The position numbers were made by a program, and so were the translations under genes. From Closterium sp. Naga37s-1 (taxonomy: Eukaryota; Streptophyta; Zygnematophyceae; Desmidiales; Closteriaceae), in contig CANJKZ010000262.1 in the NCBI GenBank assembly GCA_947471745.1, positions 690,501 to 754,500 on the forward strand: 64,000 nt of DNA. The letters are read 5' to 3'. Position 1 is the first letter of the stretch. Every line of letters begins with the position of its first letter. Positions 29,766 to 39,214 of the stretch are shown here, one piece after another. The notes beneath the pieces are model-generated. The model had not been told where the DNA came from. It saw only the letters and a program-made list of their open reading frames with translations, and did no database searches.

Positions 29766-31658
29766 TCAGGCACTCGCTCCCATGGGTGAGGCAGATATGA
29801 GCGAGAATGCAGGCGGCCCATTGGGGCGGGGCGGGTTGTAGTAACGGCCACCAACTTGCCCCTGGCCAATGAGGCACGACGAGCGGAGCGATGCTCGCGT
29901 CCTTTGGGCGTGATGCAACACCGCTGGGATGAGGTGGGGTGGCGGAAACGCATATGCATGCTCGGGGGCCCATGATATGGAGAAGGCGTCCGTTGCCTCT
30001 GCGTCAGGGTGAGGAGTTTTGGAGCAGAAGCGAGCCAGCTGGGTGTTGTTCGCATTGGCAAATAAATCGATTGAGTGCGGTCCCAAGCGCCGCTCGATGA
30101 GCCGGAACCATGGTGCTTTGATTGCGTAGTCGTCGCGATCGATCATCTTTGAAAGTTCATCCGCTCGTGTGTTGAGTTCGCGCGGAATCCATTCAACTGT
30201 CAACCGGATCCCAAAGGCGACGCACGCTTGAATGATGGCTCTGCACGTTGTTGTGAGGCTCGGGGTCCGCGAACCACCTTTGCGAAGAATAAAGAAGACA
30301 CCTTGATTGTCGGTTCTGGCGAGGACATGTCGGTGCTGGATCCTTCCCGAGAATGTCTGCAATGCCCATAGGACTCCGTCCATTTCCCGTTGTGTGCTGG
30401 AGGCTGTCGTGAGGTGCACGGGCATGGTCGCGCTCGCCTCGATTCGCCTCCCTGGAAACATATCTAGTGTCGCTCCCCAGCTGTGTGCGCTGGCGTCCAC
30501 ATGGATTACTGCGTCATAGCTGTTCGGGACATGGAATGGGGCTCCATTGAATCTGTCAAATTCATGTAGCCAAAACTCGAGCTCTTCGATGACCGCAGGG
30601 ACCAACTGCACTTTGCTGTTCCAGGAAGGGGCATCCTGAATGGTCTGTAGTAGATTCTGGCTGAATGCGCGCGCGGTTGCGCCGATGGCAAGCGACATCG
30701 ACGCGAGCATGCCGGTAACTCTGGCTGCGTGGCGGATCGGGACTTTGCGTTCGGCCTTGCCAGCCATGCATAATTCGCGAATGGTTGAATGTAACGATGC
30801 TCGCCGCTCGGGACCAATGGAGAACTGGCCGCGCTGTGTATCCAGCTCGACACACAAAAACCGTAGCTGCTGGGTGGATTGCAAGTGCGACTTCTTGGAA
30901 TTGATAACCAGTCCAGCCTTGCTGAGGTCTTGCACCACCATCTGACCCGTGGTTCGCGCTTCTGCTGCCGTGCGACACAGAAAAAGGATGTCGTCGACGT
31001 AAGGGATGACTCGCACCCCGAGAGCCCGCCAACGACGGGCGAGCTGCTTGATGAGCTGTGTGAAAACGAACGGGGCTGTCGCCAGCCCGAATGGCAGAGA
31101 TCGAAAGACGTACGAGCGCCCATCGAATTGGAACCCGAGGAACTTCCAGTAGGAAGGGTGGATGTCAACGTGGTGGTATCCTGATTTTAAATCGACTGCA
31201 AACATCCAGTCGTCTTCATGAACGAGCTCTGCCACCCGGTTCAGTCCTTCGTACTTGAATTTGGGGATACACAAATTTTGGTTCACCCTTCGGAGGTCAA
31301 GAATCAGTCGGCACTTTTCTCTTTGAACCACCACATTTAGCGGGCTGATGCATAGCTGTTGTTCCGCGGGGGCGGGTGTGGCCGCACCACTCTCGAGAAG
31401 CTCGGTTATTGCCTGCTTGGTGAACGTGGAATGGATTAGCGCTCCCGCGTGGTTGTCTTGCCGGAACGGCGTGGGTGGTCCATGCTTCCATGGCATCCAG
31501 TAGCCATTGGCGATCATCGAGAGTATGAAACTGCTCTCGCACCACGAGCTCCACCATGGAAATGCCGTGCGCAGGCGCCCACGCATGGTCGTGACGAGCT
31601 TGTCAGTGACCGCGAACTCATAGGGGCCACCCCCCTCGATCGTTCCACCCCCCGGCAT
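29766..31658 (-). CDS. DIRS-type reverse transcriptase-RNase H
   Basis: 630 residues from the ATG at 31656-31658. Motifs: LILDLRRVNQNLCIPKFKYE, FAVDLKSGYHHVDIH, SLPFGLATAPFVFTQL, VIPYVDDILFLC (catalytic YVDD), then RNase H starting VIHVDASAHSWGATLD. The motif style (IPKFKYEGL, GYHHVDIHP) is that of DIRS/PAT-type enzymes and not of copia or gypsy. The protein ends about 110 bp upstream of the recombinase start, in another frame. No methyltransferase-like domain was noticed, which fits PAT-like better than DIRS1-like elements. Confidence 0.88.
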   Translation of the reverse strand: MPGGGTIEGGGPYEFAVTDKLVTTMRGRLRTAFPWWSSWCESSFILSMIANGYWMPWKHGPPTPFRQDNHAGALIHSTFTKQAITELLESGAATPAPAEQQLCISPLNVVVQREKCRLILDLRRVNQNLCIPKFKYEGLNRVAELVHEDDWMFAVDLKSGYHHVDIHPSYWKFLGFQFDGRSYVFRSLPFGLATAPFVFTQLIKQLARRWRALGVRVIPYVDDILFLCRTAAEARTTGQMVVQDLSKAGLVINSKKSHLQSTQQLRFLCVELDTQRGQFSIGPERRASLHSTIRELCMAGKAERKVPIRHAARVTGMLASMSLAIGATARAFSQNLLQTIQDAPSWNSKVQLVPAVIEELEFWLHEFDRFNGAPFHVPNSYDAVIHVDASAHSWGATLDMFPGRRIEASATMPVHLTTASSTQREMDGVLWALQTFSGRIQHRHVLARTDNQGVFFILRKGGSRTPSLTTTCRAIIQACVAFGIRLTVEWIPRELNTRADELSKMIDRDDYAIKAPWFRLIERRLGPHSIDLFANANNTQLARFCSKTPHPDAEATDAFSISWAPEHAYAFPPPHLIPAVLHHAQRTRASLRSSCLIGQGQVGGRYYNPPRPNGPPAFSLISASPMGASA

Positions 31659-31998
31659 ATCTGTAGCCAGTGGACCATGGGTGTGGGGGCAACATGGGGC
31701 GTGCTTCGTTAAAACTCAAGACTCGAATTACACAAGGAAGTCAACAGAAAATTGTAGGTTCGGAAAAACTCCAGCGGCGGTTCGGTTAGGGAATCGGAAG
31801 CCAGTCCTGTCGAAACCCACGTGAAACTCTGGACCAATCGCGTGAGAGTGGTGACGCTCTACCATCCGACTCGGTAATTCGGGACGGGCTTCTTTTAAGC
31901 AGGGGCGTTTGGCTAGTAGGTTGTGCGTACGATTAACTAGATCCAATGCCCGCAAATGTTCATGCCGACGCCCCTTCCCCTTCCCTCTCTCTCTCTCT

Positions 31999-32032
<34 letters not shown>

Positions 32033-32754
32033 TGGTTCGTGAGACCTTTGCGTGCCTACACCTGCACTCTGGTGTTCTGAGATGTGCCCAACCGGAGGTG
32101 CTCCACCGGAGCAGCCCCTTCGTTCGGCCGCTTTGGCCCTTGCCTTTTTTTTTTTTTTTTTTTTTTTCACGTGCCGCATGCTCTTCGGATGGCCATTTGC
32201 TGCCTTCCATGTTTGGTAGGCCACCCTTTGTCTTGCATTATGGCGTGTGCTCTTGGCATCATGGAACCCCAAGTCCCACACCCACTCTTTCCTTTTTTCC
32301 TTTTTTTTTTTTTTTTTTTTTTTTTTCCCCCCCTTCACCCGTGATTCCTTTGCATTTCAGGGCTTGCATAGCCCGCACATCTTGCCACTTCCCTTTTTTT
32401 TTTTTGCTCTCTATCTCTTTCTCTCTTGTTCGCATGTACCGTAGGCTTCCATGCCGTATAGGTGTTCCCCGCTTCAGGTTCTTCCACACCTCAAGAGCTC
32501 ATGCTCCTTTTTTTTTTTTTTTTTTTTTCAAGCGAGTCCAACAACTTTGCCCATTAGGCCTTCCCATTCATTCAAAAGAGCATACAAGCATTACTTGCAA
32601 TCACATGTTCACCTAGGACTCCTAGTCCTACACCCCTTGCCTTGGGGTAGGCCCGCGGCCTTTCTAACATCCCCTATGGGATAGGCCAGCGGCCTTTGCA
32701 CTCCCTAGTGCCATCATCTCCATTCAAGCCTCTCGGCACCGCCCCCTAGGGCGT
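31659..32754 (-). other. Gag-pol spacer with five long A-tracts (coding strand)
   Basis: Non-coding 1.1 kb. On the element's coding strand there are five poly-A runs at 32002-32031, 32145-32167, 32301-32326, 32394-32405 and 32508-32528, spaced 70-160 bp, several next to T/C- or A/G-rich simple repeats. Tandem cctatggg-type words lie near 32640-32700. The function is unknown. Confidence 0.7.
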
Positions 32755-33951
32755 TCACACCACCGGTGCCGGCCCTTGGGCTCCTCCCCCATTTTCCGGG
32801 CAAGCATTGGCCATGTGGCCTGGCTGCCCACAACGGAAGCATGAGCCACGAAAGCTCCTTCCATTGCCGTCAAATGGGGGGCCGCGCTTGTTGCCAAATG
32901 CCATGGGCCCGCGCCCTCCGCCACGTGGGGTACGGTTGAAATTGCCTTGTGCGCGCTCAATCGCCGCCACGTCCGCGACGGCTTGCTTGAACGGGCGTGA
33001 GGTGAAGACGCTCTTATCTTCGTAGAGCTTGAAGCGATTTGCCGTGCGGAAGTTGGTGTAGTCGGCGACGTGGAGTAGCTTGAAGCGGTTGGTGATAAGT
33101 GTGAAAGCTTCGCCAAGGTATTCGAGGGCGCTTTCCGGCTCGTTGTGTCGCACCTTGTGCTCTGCATGCTTCAGGTATGCCCGCAGGTGTTCCAGGACCT
33201 CGGCTTGCTCGCGCACGGCGGCGTTCTTGAACGAGGCGGCGGTTAGAGTGGGATTGGGAGACGGGAGTGGGGGGAGTTGCTCAACGGGTGCAAAAGCGGC
33301 ATTTAAGGCATGTGCCTCACCATCGTCGTCGTCTTCATTGTCGCTGTCGATGGGGTTGTTCATGACTGGAGCGGCAGCGGCGCGTGTGTCTTCGCCCCTT
33401 CCGGTTTTTGTCGTGCGAGCGCGCTTCACAGACTCAGTTTTCGCCTTTTCGCTTTTAGCAGAAACGGAAGTCGTGTTCGGTGTAGCGATTTCTTCCGTAA
33501 CAGCAGGGGCCTGCTGCTGTAACAGGGACAAAAGCTGCTGCAGTTGGGCTGCAGTGAAGCTTGGCGCCACTTGCGCGTCAGGCCCCACAGGCGCGTCAGG
33601 GCCCACAGGCGCGTCAGGGCCCACGGGCCTGCGGCGCTGACGCGGACGCGGGGTGCCAGCCGCGCTGGTTGGCGCCGACTTGGCGCCTTCTGTCGCGGCC
33701 AGCGCCTGAGGGGCCACAGGGGCTCGAGGCACACCAGGGGCGTGTGCCTCGACTCCAGGGGCGTGTGCCTCGACTCCAGGGGCGTGAGCCTCGGTCGCGC
33801 CCAGCAGTACGTCGACGCCAGTCGGGGAAATTTCCCCGTCGTCTGCCCGACGCTTGTTAGGACGATCGCTGGCAATTTCGCGTGCGTTTCTTCCGGACTC
33901 GGGTCGAACAGAGGCGGTAGCGGTATTACCCTCGCCGTCGTTAAGTGCCAT
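32755..33951 (-). CDS. Gag of the DIRS-type element with CCHC zinc knuckle
   Basis: 398 residues from the first in-frame ATG (33949-33951). It has a Pro/Ala-rich N-terminal half with tandem EAHAPGV and VGPDAP repeats, a central helical region (EVLEHLRAYLKHAEHKV), and near the C-terminus a zinc knuckle CFRCGQPGHMANAC (CX2CX4HX4C). As first ORF of the element it should be the nucleic-acid-binding structural protein. Confidence 0.82.
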   Translation of the reverse strand: MALNDGEGNTATASVRPESGRNAREIASDRPNKRRADDGEISPTGVDVLLGATEAHAPGVEAHAPGVEAHAPGVPRAPVAPQALAATEGAKSAPTSAAGTPRPRQRRRPVGPDAPVGPDAPVGPDAQVAPSFTAAQLQQLLSLLQQQAPAVTEEIATPNTTSVSAKSEKAKTESVKRARTTKTGRGEDTRAAAAPVMNNPIDSDNEDDDDGEAHALNAAFAPVEQLPPLPSPNPTLTAASFKNAAVREQAEVLEHLRAYLKHAEHKVRHNEPESALEYLGEAFTLITNRFKLLHVADYTNFRTANRFKLYEDKSVFTSRPFKQAVADVAAIERAQGNFNRTPRGGGRGPMAFGNKRGPPFDGNGRSFRGSCFRCGQPGHMANACPENGGGAQGPAPVV

Positions 33952-34058
33952 GGTTGCTGCGTTGTGAGCGAAAATGTCAGAGAGTAAAGTCGACGGGGAT
34001 TGAAATCGGGGAAGAGACTTCAACTTCGCCAGCTTGAGAGTGGGAGACGAGAGTTGAG

Positions 34059-34248
34059 AATGAAAATCGGCTAAACCGTTTGAAAATGAGAGACGTGGGT
34101 GGAGGGAAATGACCTCCAGCCCACGTTTTGTACTCCAAAACGGGCGTTTAGCGCGGCTCGACGCTGCCAAATCCTACATTACAAGCAGCTTCGCTTTCAA
34201 AATACATAATTTTGAAAAGCGTTACAGCTTTTTTAAAAATATACATGT
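34059..34248 (-). repeat. Split direct repeat A1
   Basis: Outer 5' end of the DIRS-type element, matching A2 at 24877-25066. hAT sequence resumes at 34249. Confidence 0.85.
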
Positions 34249-34488
34249 TTCGAGATGTTGCCTGCACTTAGTCAAATCCCTGACCACATTCATACTGTCG
34301 GTGGCACAGATGCAAGCCGTGTCACCCAACGAAGCGACCTGCTGCTGTGCCGTGTTGGTTCAGCAAGCTCAGCAGAGTGGGTCAAGTAGTTTCGCAACAC
34401 TCGGCCATTCCTCCAGCCAACTCCAAAAACCACTATTTTTTTTTTTTGCCACTCTGTCTAGCATCCACACGTTCTCCACCCCGTTGCC

Positions 34489-37410
34489 ATGGCAGCGCCG
34501 AGCGACGATGACGCTGACGATGCCGATGGCGACCCCCATTGTAGCCACGGTCCAAGAACGGGCCTTGATTTCTTACGAGGCCCAGTCTCAGAACCTGCAC
34601 CCCGTCCTTTGCCCGAGCGTTCTGATGAAAGTGAGGGATGGATGTACCCTGTGCGCAAAGCGGCCCAAATATCACCACCGCACCAGCCTCAAGCTGAGGG
34701 TGAGGGCGGTGGATGGCAACGTCCGGAACGCGGTGAGGCGGAACCCGTCGTGCACGACTTCGTCGCCTCGACGGAAATGTTCTCTGAAGTCCCGGAGTCT
34801 TCTAACTCCGTGTCGCTGAAAAAACGCCGGTACACGCAGTCTACTCTTGGTTACGGCGGCGGCTCGCCTCTCGTGAAACCTGCTCCTCCGCCACGTCCCG
34901 TTGTGACGCCATCTCCGTCACCGCTGAAGCAGACTCCGGCCGAACGCGCGGAAGCAAAGTTCCTTGAAGCACAGAGGAATTACATCACCAAATGGCTGCC
35001 GCAATTCGATTGGTTGTTGCTTGACAAGGGTGATGATGGTCTGCCTTGTTTGCGGTGCAGTGTGTGCAGCGAACACGGTCCCGACAATGCACGATACGGG
35101 CGGAATGGCAGCGGCGGACGGGACCTGCAGCCAGCGTCGATGCGGGCACACCAAGCGAGCTCCCGCCATCACGACTGCATTGATCGGCAGAAGGGTCTTC
35201 TGGACAAGCTGGCAGCGCAGAAGAAAATCGACGACTACGAGAGGGCTGACCCCGAGGGTGCGCGAGTGACGAGACTTATGCGCAGCATCCAGTTTGTGTG
35301 CGACGAGGACGCTCCGATCGCAATGTTCCCGAGGCTCGTCGACTTCCTCGCGAATGAAGGCGTTTCAGACATTCCTCAGCAGACCTACGGTGTATATATC
35401 ACGCAGTGAGTGGAATTTAATAATTTGTTGCCGTATTGGTGTATAGCTTCCGGAAGGATTAACACCATCCCTTTTGCGCACCATGCAGATACGGCTTCAC
35501 GGAGATGGTGAAGGCTATGTGCACGTATCAGCAACAGCAGCAGCTTATGTACATCCATGCATCACCGTGGATCGGCATCAGCTGCGACGAGAGCACAGAC
35601 CGGTCGCGCGGCAAACACCTCGTGGTGTTTGCAACCTTCATGAAGGAGCGAGCAGTGGTGACGGAATTTCTCGCTCTACTCACCATACACAAATGCGACG
35701 CGGGTTCCCTCTTCGCAGTTTTGCTGAGCCACCTCGACAACATCGGGATTGATCTGCAGCGGATTGTCGCAGTTAGCACCGACGGCGCGGGGGTGATGAT
35801 TGGCAGCCAATCCGGGCTTGTTGTTCGTCTCCGTCAGCGCGTCCCACATCTGGTCGGGACTCATTGCATAGCGCACAGGTAGGTTTGCTGTTTCCGTACA
35901 ATCGCCTCGTATAAATGATTAACTTCCACGGCCTTAAAAATATCTAATGTTGTGTGCAGAGAAGTGCTCGCGGTCAAAGAAGCCGCGAGCAAGTTTCCGG
36001 ACCTCGACATCGTCGATGACGCCATCCGTGGGCTTGGCGAAGTCGTCATGCGGTCTTCGGTGTGGCTTGAGCGCTTCAAGGAGCTCCAACTCGAAATACA
36101 TCAAACGAATCTGGAGCACCAGGGGCTATTCGACGTGCGTTGGCTATCGCGCGGGGATGCAGTGGCCCGTCTGTGCAGAATTCTTGGGGCGGCGATCATG
36201 GTGTTCATCGAGTACAACCACAGCATGGCGGTAACTGTGCAGACCCTCAAGTTTCACTTCTGCGTCTACTTCTTGGCGGATCTGCTGGCAGAGATAAACG
36301 CCCTCAACAAATTTTTCCAGCGCAAAAAAGTAAGTGTTGATTCACTGTGCATGTTTTTCTTTTAGTCGTGTCATTTAATTATACACTAACATTTAAACAT
36401 GTTGTTCATGTGCCCGTCTTTGGTTCAGGTTGACATCACGCTCGTGCACCAAGAGGTGGATCGCACGATTGGAGTCATCAGACTTCGATACGTGGAATAC
36501 GTGGACATTTTCGGAGGGGGGGTCAGCAAGCTGCTGTCGCCATTCATCGCACGCCTTGGCAGCGGCAGGCGAACTATCCGCGTGGACGGCACGGATGCGG
36601 ATGGTGAGCCATCTTCACATCAGATCGTGCTGAGCGAGGCACCAATAGCAGGACAACAATACGGCGGCTCGATGGCCGACTGCATCAAGTTGTGCAAAGC
36701 GTTCGCATTGGAGGTGGCGACAAACATGCACACTCGAATGTGGAGCTTGAAGCAAATGGATGGCAACAAGCTTTACAAAGTTGAAACGTGGCCAGAAGCG
36801 ACAGACAAGCGGGATCGTCGGGTGCTGAGTTGGCTGGATGCCAACGCGCGGCTCTTCAACAACCGGCTGCCAGGTAATTATCCACACGTGTTTTGTTTTG
36901 TTTTGTTTTGTTTTGTTTCGGCCTTTCACCTCACAAAATGTTGTCCCTCCAACACACGTGGCAGGCTTCAACCACCGAGCGGCAGAGCTCGAGCTGGCCA
37001 GCTTCTGCCACGTCATGTCTCGCCACTACCAGGACGATGACTTCTACCAGGGACTTAACAAAATGCTGAGGACCAAGGATTGGCCGCGCAGTTTTCCCAA
37101 CCTGACGTCCATGTGGCAGGCGCTGGCAGTAATTCCGCTAAGTACCGTGGAGTGCGAGCGCGGATTCAGCCGCCAAAACGTCATCAAAAGCTGGTTGCGA
37201 ACGTCGCTTGGTGACGCCCGGCTATCCGAACTGATGACCCTGAACATGTTGAGCTATGAGTACAAGTGGCCCGAGGTGGTGGATATCTGGCGGAAGCAAA
37301 AAAAAAGAAGACCCGCTAAAACACCTGCCCCTCACAAGTCGTGCTCTAGAAAAGAAAAGGAAAGAGAGGAGTCGTCTGATGGTAGCGAGGATGAGGGTAC
37401 ATTCATGTGA
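34489..37410 (+). CDS. hAT transposase, five exons, frame intact
   Basis: Exons 34489-35405, 35489-35878, 35960-36329, 36429-36873 and 36965-37410. All introns are GT-AG and the joins keep frame, giving 855 residues. The N-terminal part is acidic. A Cys2-His2-like finger (CLRCSVC...MRAHQASSRHH) resembles the one in ZNF862/KIAA1586-type hAT proteins. The catalytic core includes ISCDESTDRS and VSTDGAGVMIGS. The C-terminal dimerisation region is STVECERGFSRQNVIKSWLR, whose Glu is the likely third acidic residue. No stop or frameshift was found. The promoter and 5' UTR are separated from the left end by the DIRS-type insertion, so expression may be lost. Confidence 0.85.
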
Positions 37411-37642
37411 CATAATGGCTACATAAATAAAATGTTGGTTCCCTTCTCTTTATAACGATTAGTAATATAAATTTGCGATAAGGGTACACAAAAACTCTAC
37501 ACTGATGCTCTAGGGTATTTTTTTTGAAAATCAATGTTACACTGATGTATCTGTGTAACGAAAAATTTCACACTGATCAGAAGGGTTTTCAAAAATGCTA
37601 CACTGCTAATCGTGAGTAGCCAAAAACCAAACATAGGCCCTG
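37411..37642. repeat. hAT right end with subterminal repeats
   Basis: After the transposase stop come tacactgatg-type words at about 37498, 37530 and 37570, then the right TIR ending ATAGGCCCTG at 37642. The flank gtggttgt follows. Confidence 0.8.
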
Positions 37643-37858
37643 GTGGTTGTGTTGTGTCTGCTTATGATAGCATTTATAAGTGGAGGAAGTTGCTCTACAA
37701 ATCCAGTTCATGTAGGTGTGCTTCCCCATACACCGCAGTAGATATATGGTGAAGTTCACAATTTATGTGAAAACTTCAGTATATGTACCTCTCTAATGTA
37801 TATCAGGTGCACGAGTTATCCAGGCATGAGTGCTGCAAACATCAATCTGGCCGTTTAT

Positions 37859-39214
37859 TCAGGTGCTTGGCTGCCTCCTGTATTGAACAACCCATGGATG
37901 CTTCAGCACCTCTTCAGCAGACGGCCTCTGACTAGGCTCCAAGGCCAGTAGCATTGTAACCAGGTCCTTGGCTTCTGATGACACTCCCTCCCAAGCACTT
38001 GTATCCATCTTCCCCAAACCTTTCTTCGCCAGACGGGCCTGAGACCGCCGAGAGTCAGCCATGAAGGGGAGTGAGCCGGAAAGGAGAGAGTAAAGGATAA
38101 CCCCCAGAGACCACATGTCGGCTTTGAACCCATATTTACACTGCTGAAGGACTTCTGGTGCTTGGTATAGCCTGCTGCCAGCAACACCTGACACGAGCTC
38201 TCCAGGGGAGAGCGAGACTGCAGAGCCAAAATCCGCAAGCTTGACGAGTGGAAAGCAGCAGAATTTGCTGGAGACTTTGTCTTTAGAAGATTCTGGAAAA
38301 CACAGCAGTATGTTCTCAAGCTTGAGGTCGCGGTGTAGAACCCCATTCAAGTGACACGCCAATACCGCGTGTACAATTTGCTCGAAAATTGCTGCTGCCT
38401 GTTCCTCCTCCATCCCTCCGCAATCTCGGGGTGAGCTCAAAGACTCTCTTTCCCCGAACGTCTCCCCCAGCTCGCCGTCTTCAGAGGACGAGTATGACGA
38501 TAAGCTGTGAGCATCGTTATCTCTGAAGTAACCTGAATGGTCTGCACCCTGATTTGCACGGCCGCCAGAAGTGGTTTCGCACAACAGGTCGTACAGCTCG
38601 CCGCCGTTACACTTCTCCATAACGACAAAAATCGCCGCCCTGTCCTCGTATACGTCCACAAGGGAGACCACGTGTGGATGGCCGGCGAACTGCTGGAGAA
38701 TCTTCACTTCTCGCCGGATAGCCGCCTCTTCCGCACGACGGTTGCGCATTTCATCTTTCCGTATCACCTTGCAAGCGTACACACGACCGGTGCGGCGGCT
38801 GACACACTCCCGCACAACTCCGTAGCTCCCCCGGCCAAGAAATATCCCGAGAGAATAAGCTGCGGAGAACTCGCGTGCGCCTTTGGGGCTCACAACGCGC
38901 GCGGCGGCTTGTGGGGAGCGGGAAGCGGAACCCGTGGAATCCCCGCGCCTTCTGTGCCGCTGCGCTCTGCAGTGGGGGGAGAGGAGCTTCCCGAAGAACA
39001 TAAGAGTGCGATAAAATCCGCTGAAATAATCCCATTCACTCGAATTGGGTCTGCCGTGGCCTGGAGGGAAGTCGGATGGTGCTGTATGTGACGCGATCTC
39101 CTCCACCAACGGCGAGAACGGTCGCGGGTCGTCTGTCGTCGTGTCAATAGACAGATGTGCGAAGCGAGAACGGTCAAAAATTGCTCCTGTGCCTGCCTGC
39201 GTTTTGAAGGCCAT
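37859..39214 (-). CDS. CAMK-group Ser/Thr kinase
   Basis: 451 residues from a true ATG, intronless. Motifs: GRGSYGVV loop (about 127-134), ACK lysine 149, HRDLKLEN (Asp 296), ADFG (Asp 328), SRLYQAPEVL, ADMWSLGVILYSLLSG and a DLVTMLLALEPSQRPSAEEV helix region with HPWV at the end. All catalytic residues are kept, so it is probably active. A Ser/Glu/Asp-rich insert of about 50 residues sits after the ELYDLL helix, and a short one lies between the catalytic loop and DFG. No EF hands or other regulatory domain. Before the hAT insertion it lay directly next to the disordered-protein gene at 23-24 kb. Confidence 0.87.
   Translation of the reverse strand: MAFKTQAGTGAIFDRSRFAHLSIDTTTDDPRPFSPLVEEIASHTAPSDFPPGHGRPNSSEWDYFSGFYRTLMFFGKLLSPHCRAQRHRRRGDSTGSASRSPQAAARVVSPKGAREFSAAYSLGIFLGRGSYGVVRECVSRRTGRVYACKVIRKDEMRNRRAEEAAIRREVKILQQFAGHPHVVSLVDVYEDRAAIFVVMEKCNGGELYDLLCETTSGGRANQGADHSGYFRDNDAHSLSSYSSSEDGELGETFGERESLSSPRDCGGMEEEQAAAIFEQIVHAVLACHLNGVLHRDLKLENILLCFPESSKDKVSSKFCCFPLVKLADFGSAVSLSPGELVSGVAGSRLYQAPEVLQQCKYGFKADMWSLGVILYSLLSGSLPFMADSRRSQARLAKKGLGKMDTSAWEGVSSEAKDLVTMLLALEPSQRPSAEEVLKHPWVVQYRRQPST

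Larger units (their letters stand above)
24728..34248 (-). mobile_element. DIRS-order (PAT/Kangaroo-like) tyrosine-recombinase retrotransposon with split direct repeats
   Basis: Reads on the minus strand as A1 (34248-34059), gag, reverse transcriptase-RNase H, tyrosine recombinase, B1 (28630-28575), A2 (25066-24877), B2 (24783-24728). A1 and A2 are nearly identical over about 190 bp. B1 and B2 are identical by eye over 56 bp. This A1-ORFs-B1-A2-B2 order is the split-direct-repeat layout known for PAT, Kangaroo and Ngaro-type elements. There is no LTR, no DDE integrase and no obvious target duplication. A PIF/Harbinger transposon is inserted exactly around the B1/A2 junction. Confidence 0.85.
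24390..37642 (+). mobile_element. hAT DNA transposon (13.3 kb with nested insertions)
   Basis: Left end CAGGGCCTAT, right end ATAGGCCCTG, and perfect 8-bp target duplications gtggttgt at 24382-24389 and 37643-37650; all are typical of hAT. The subterminal regions carry repeated ACACTGATG words at both ends. The transposase gene lies in the right third (34489-37410). A DIRS-type retrotransposon (24728-34248) sits in the 5' part, so the native hAT is only about 3.7 kb. Confidence 0.92.

Noticed and set aside
29680-29973. Extra small frame between the RT and the recombinase on the minus strand
   Set aside because: An out-of-frame overlap of the RT C-terminus and the recombinase upstream region, without motif.
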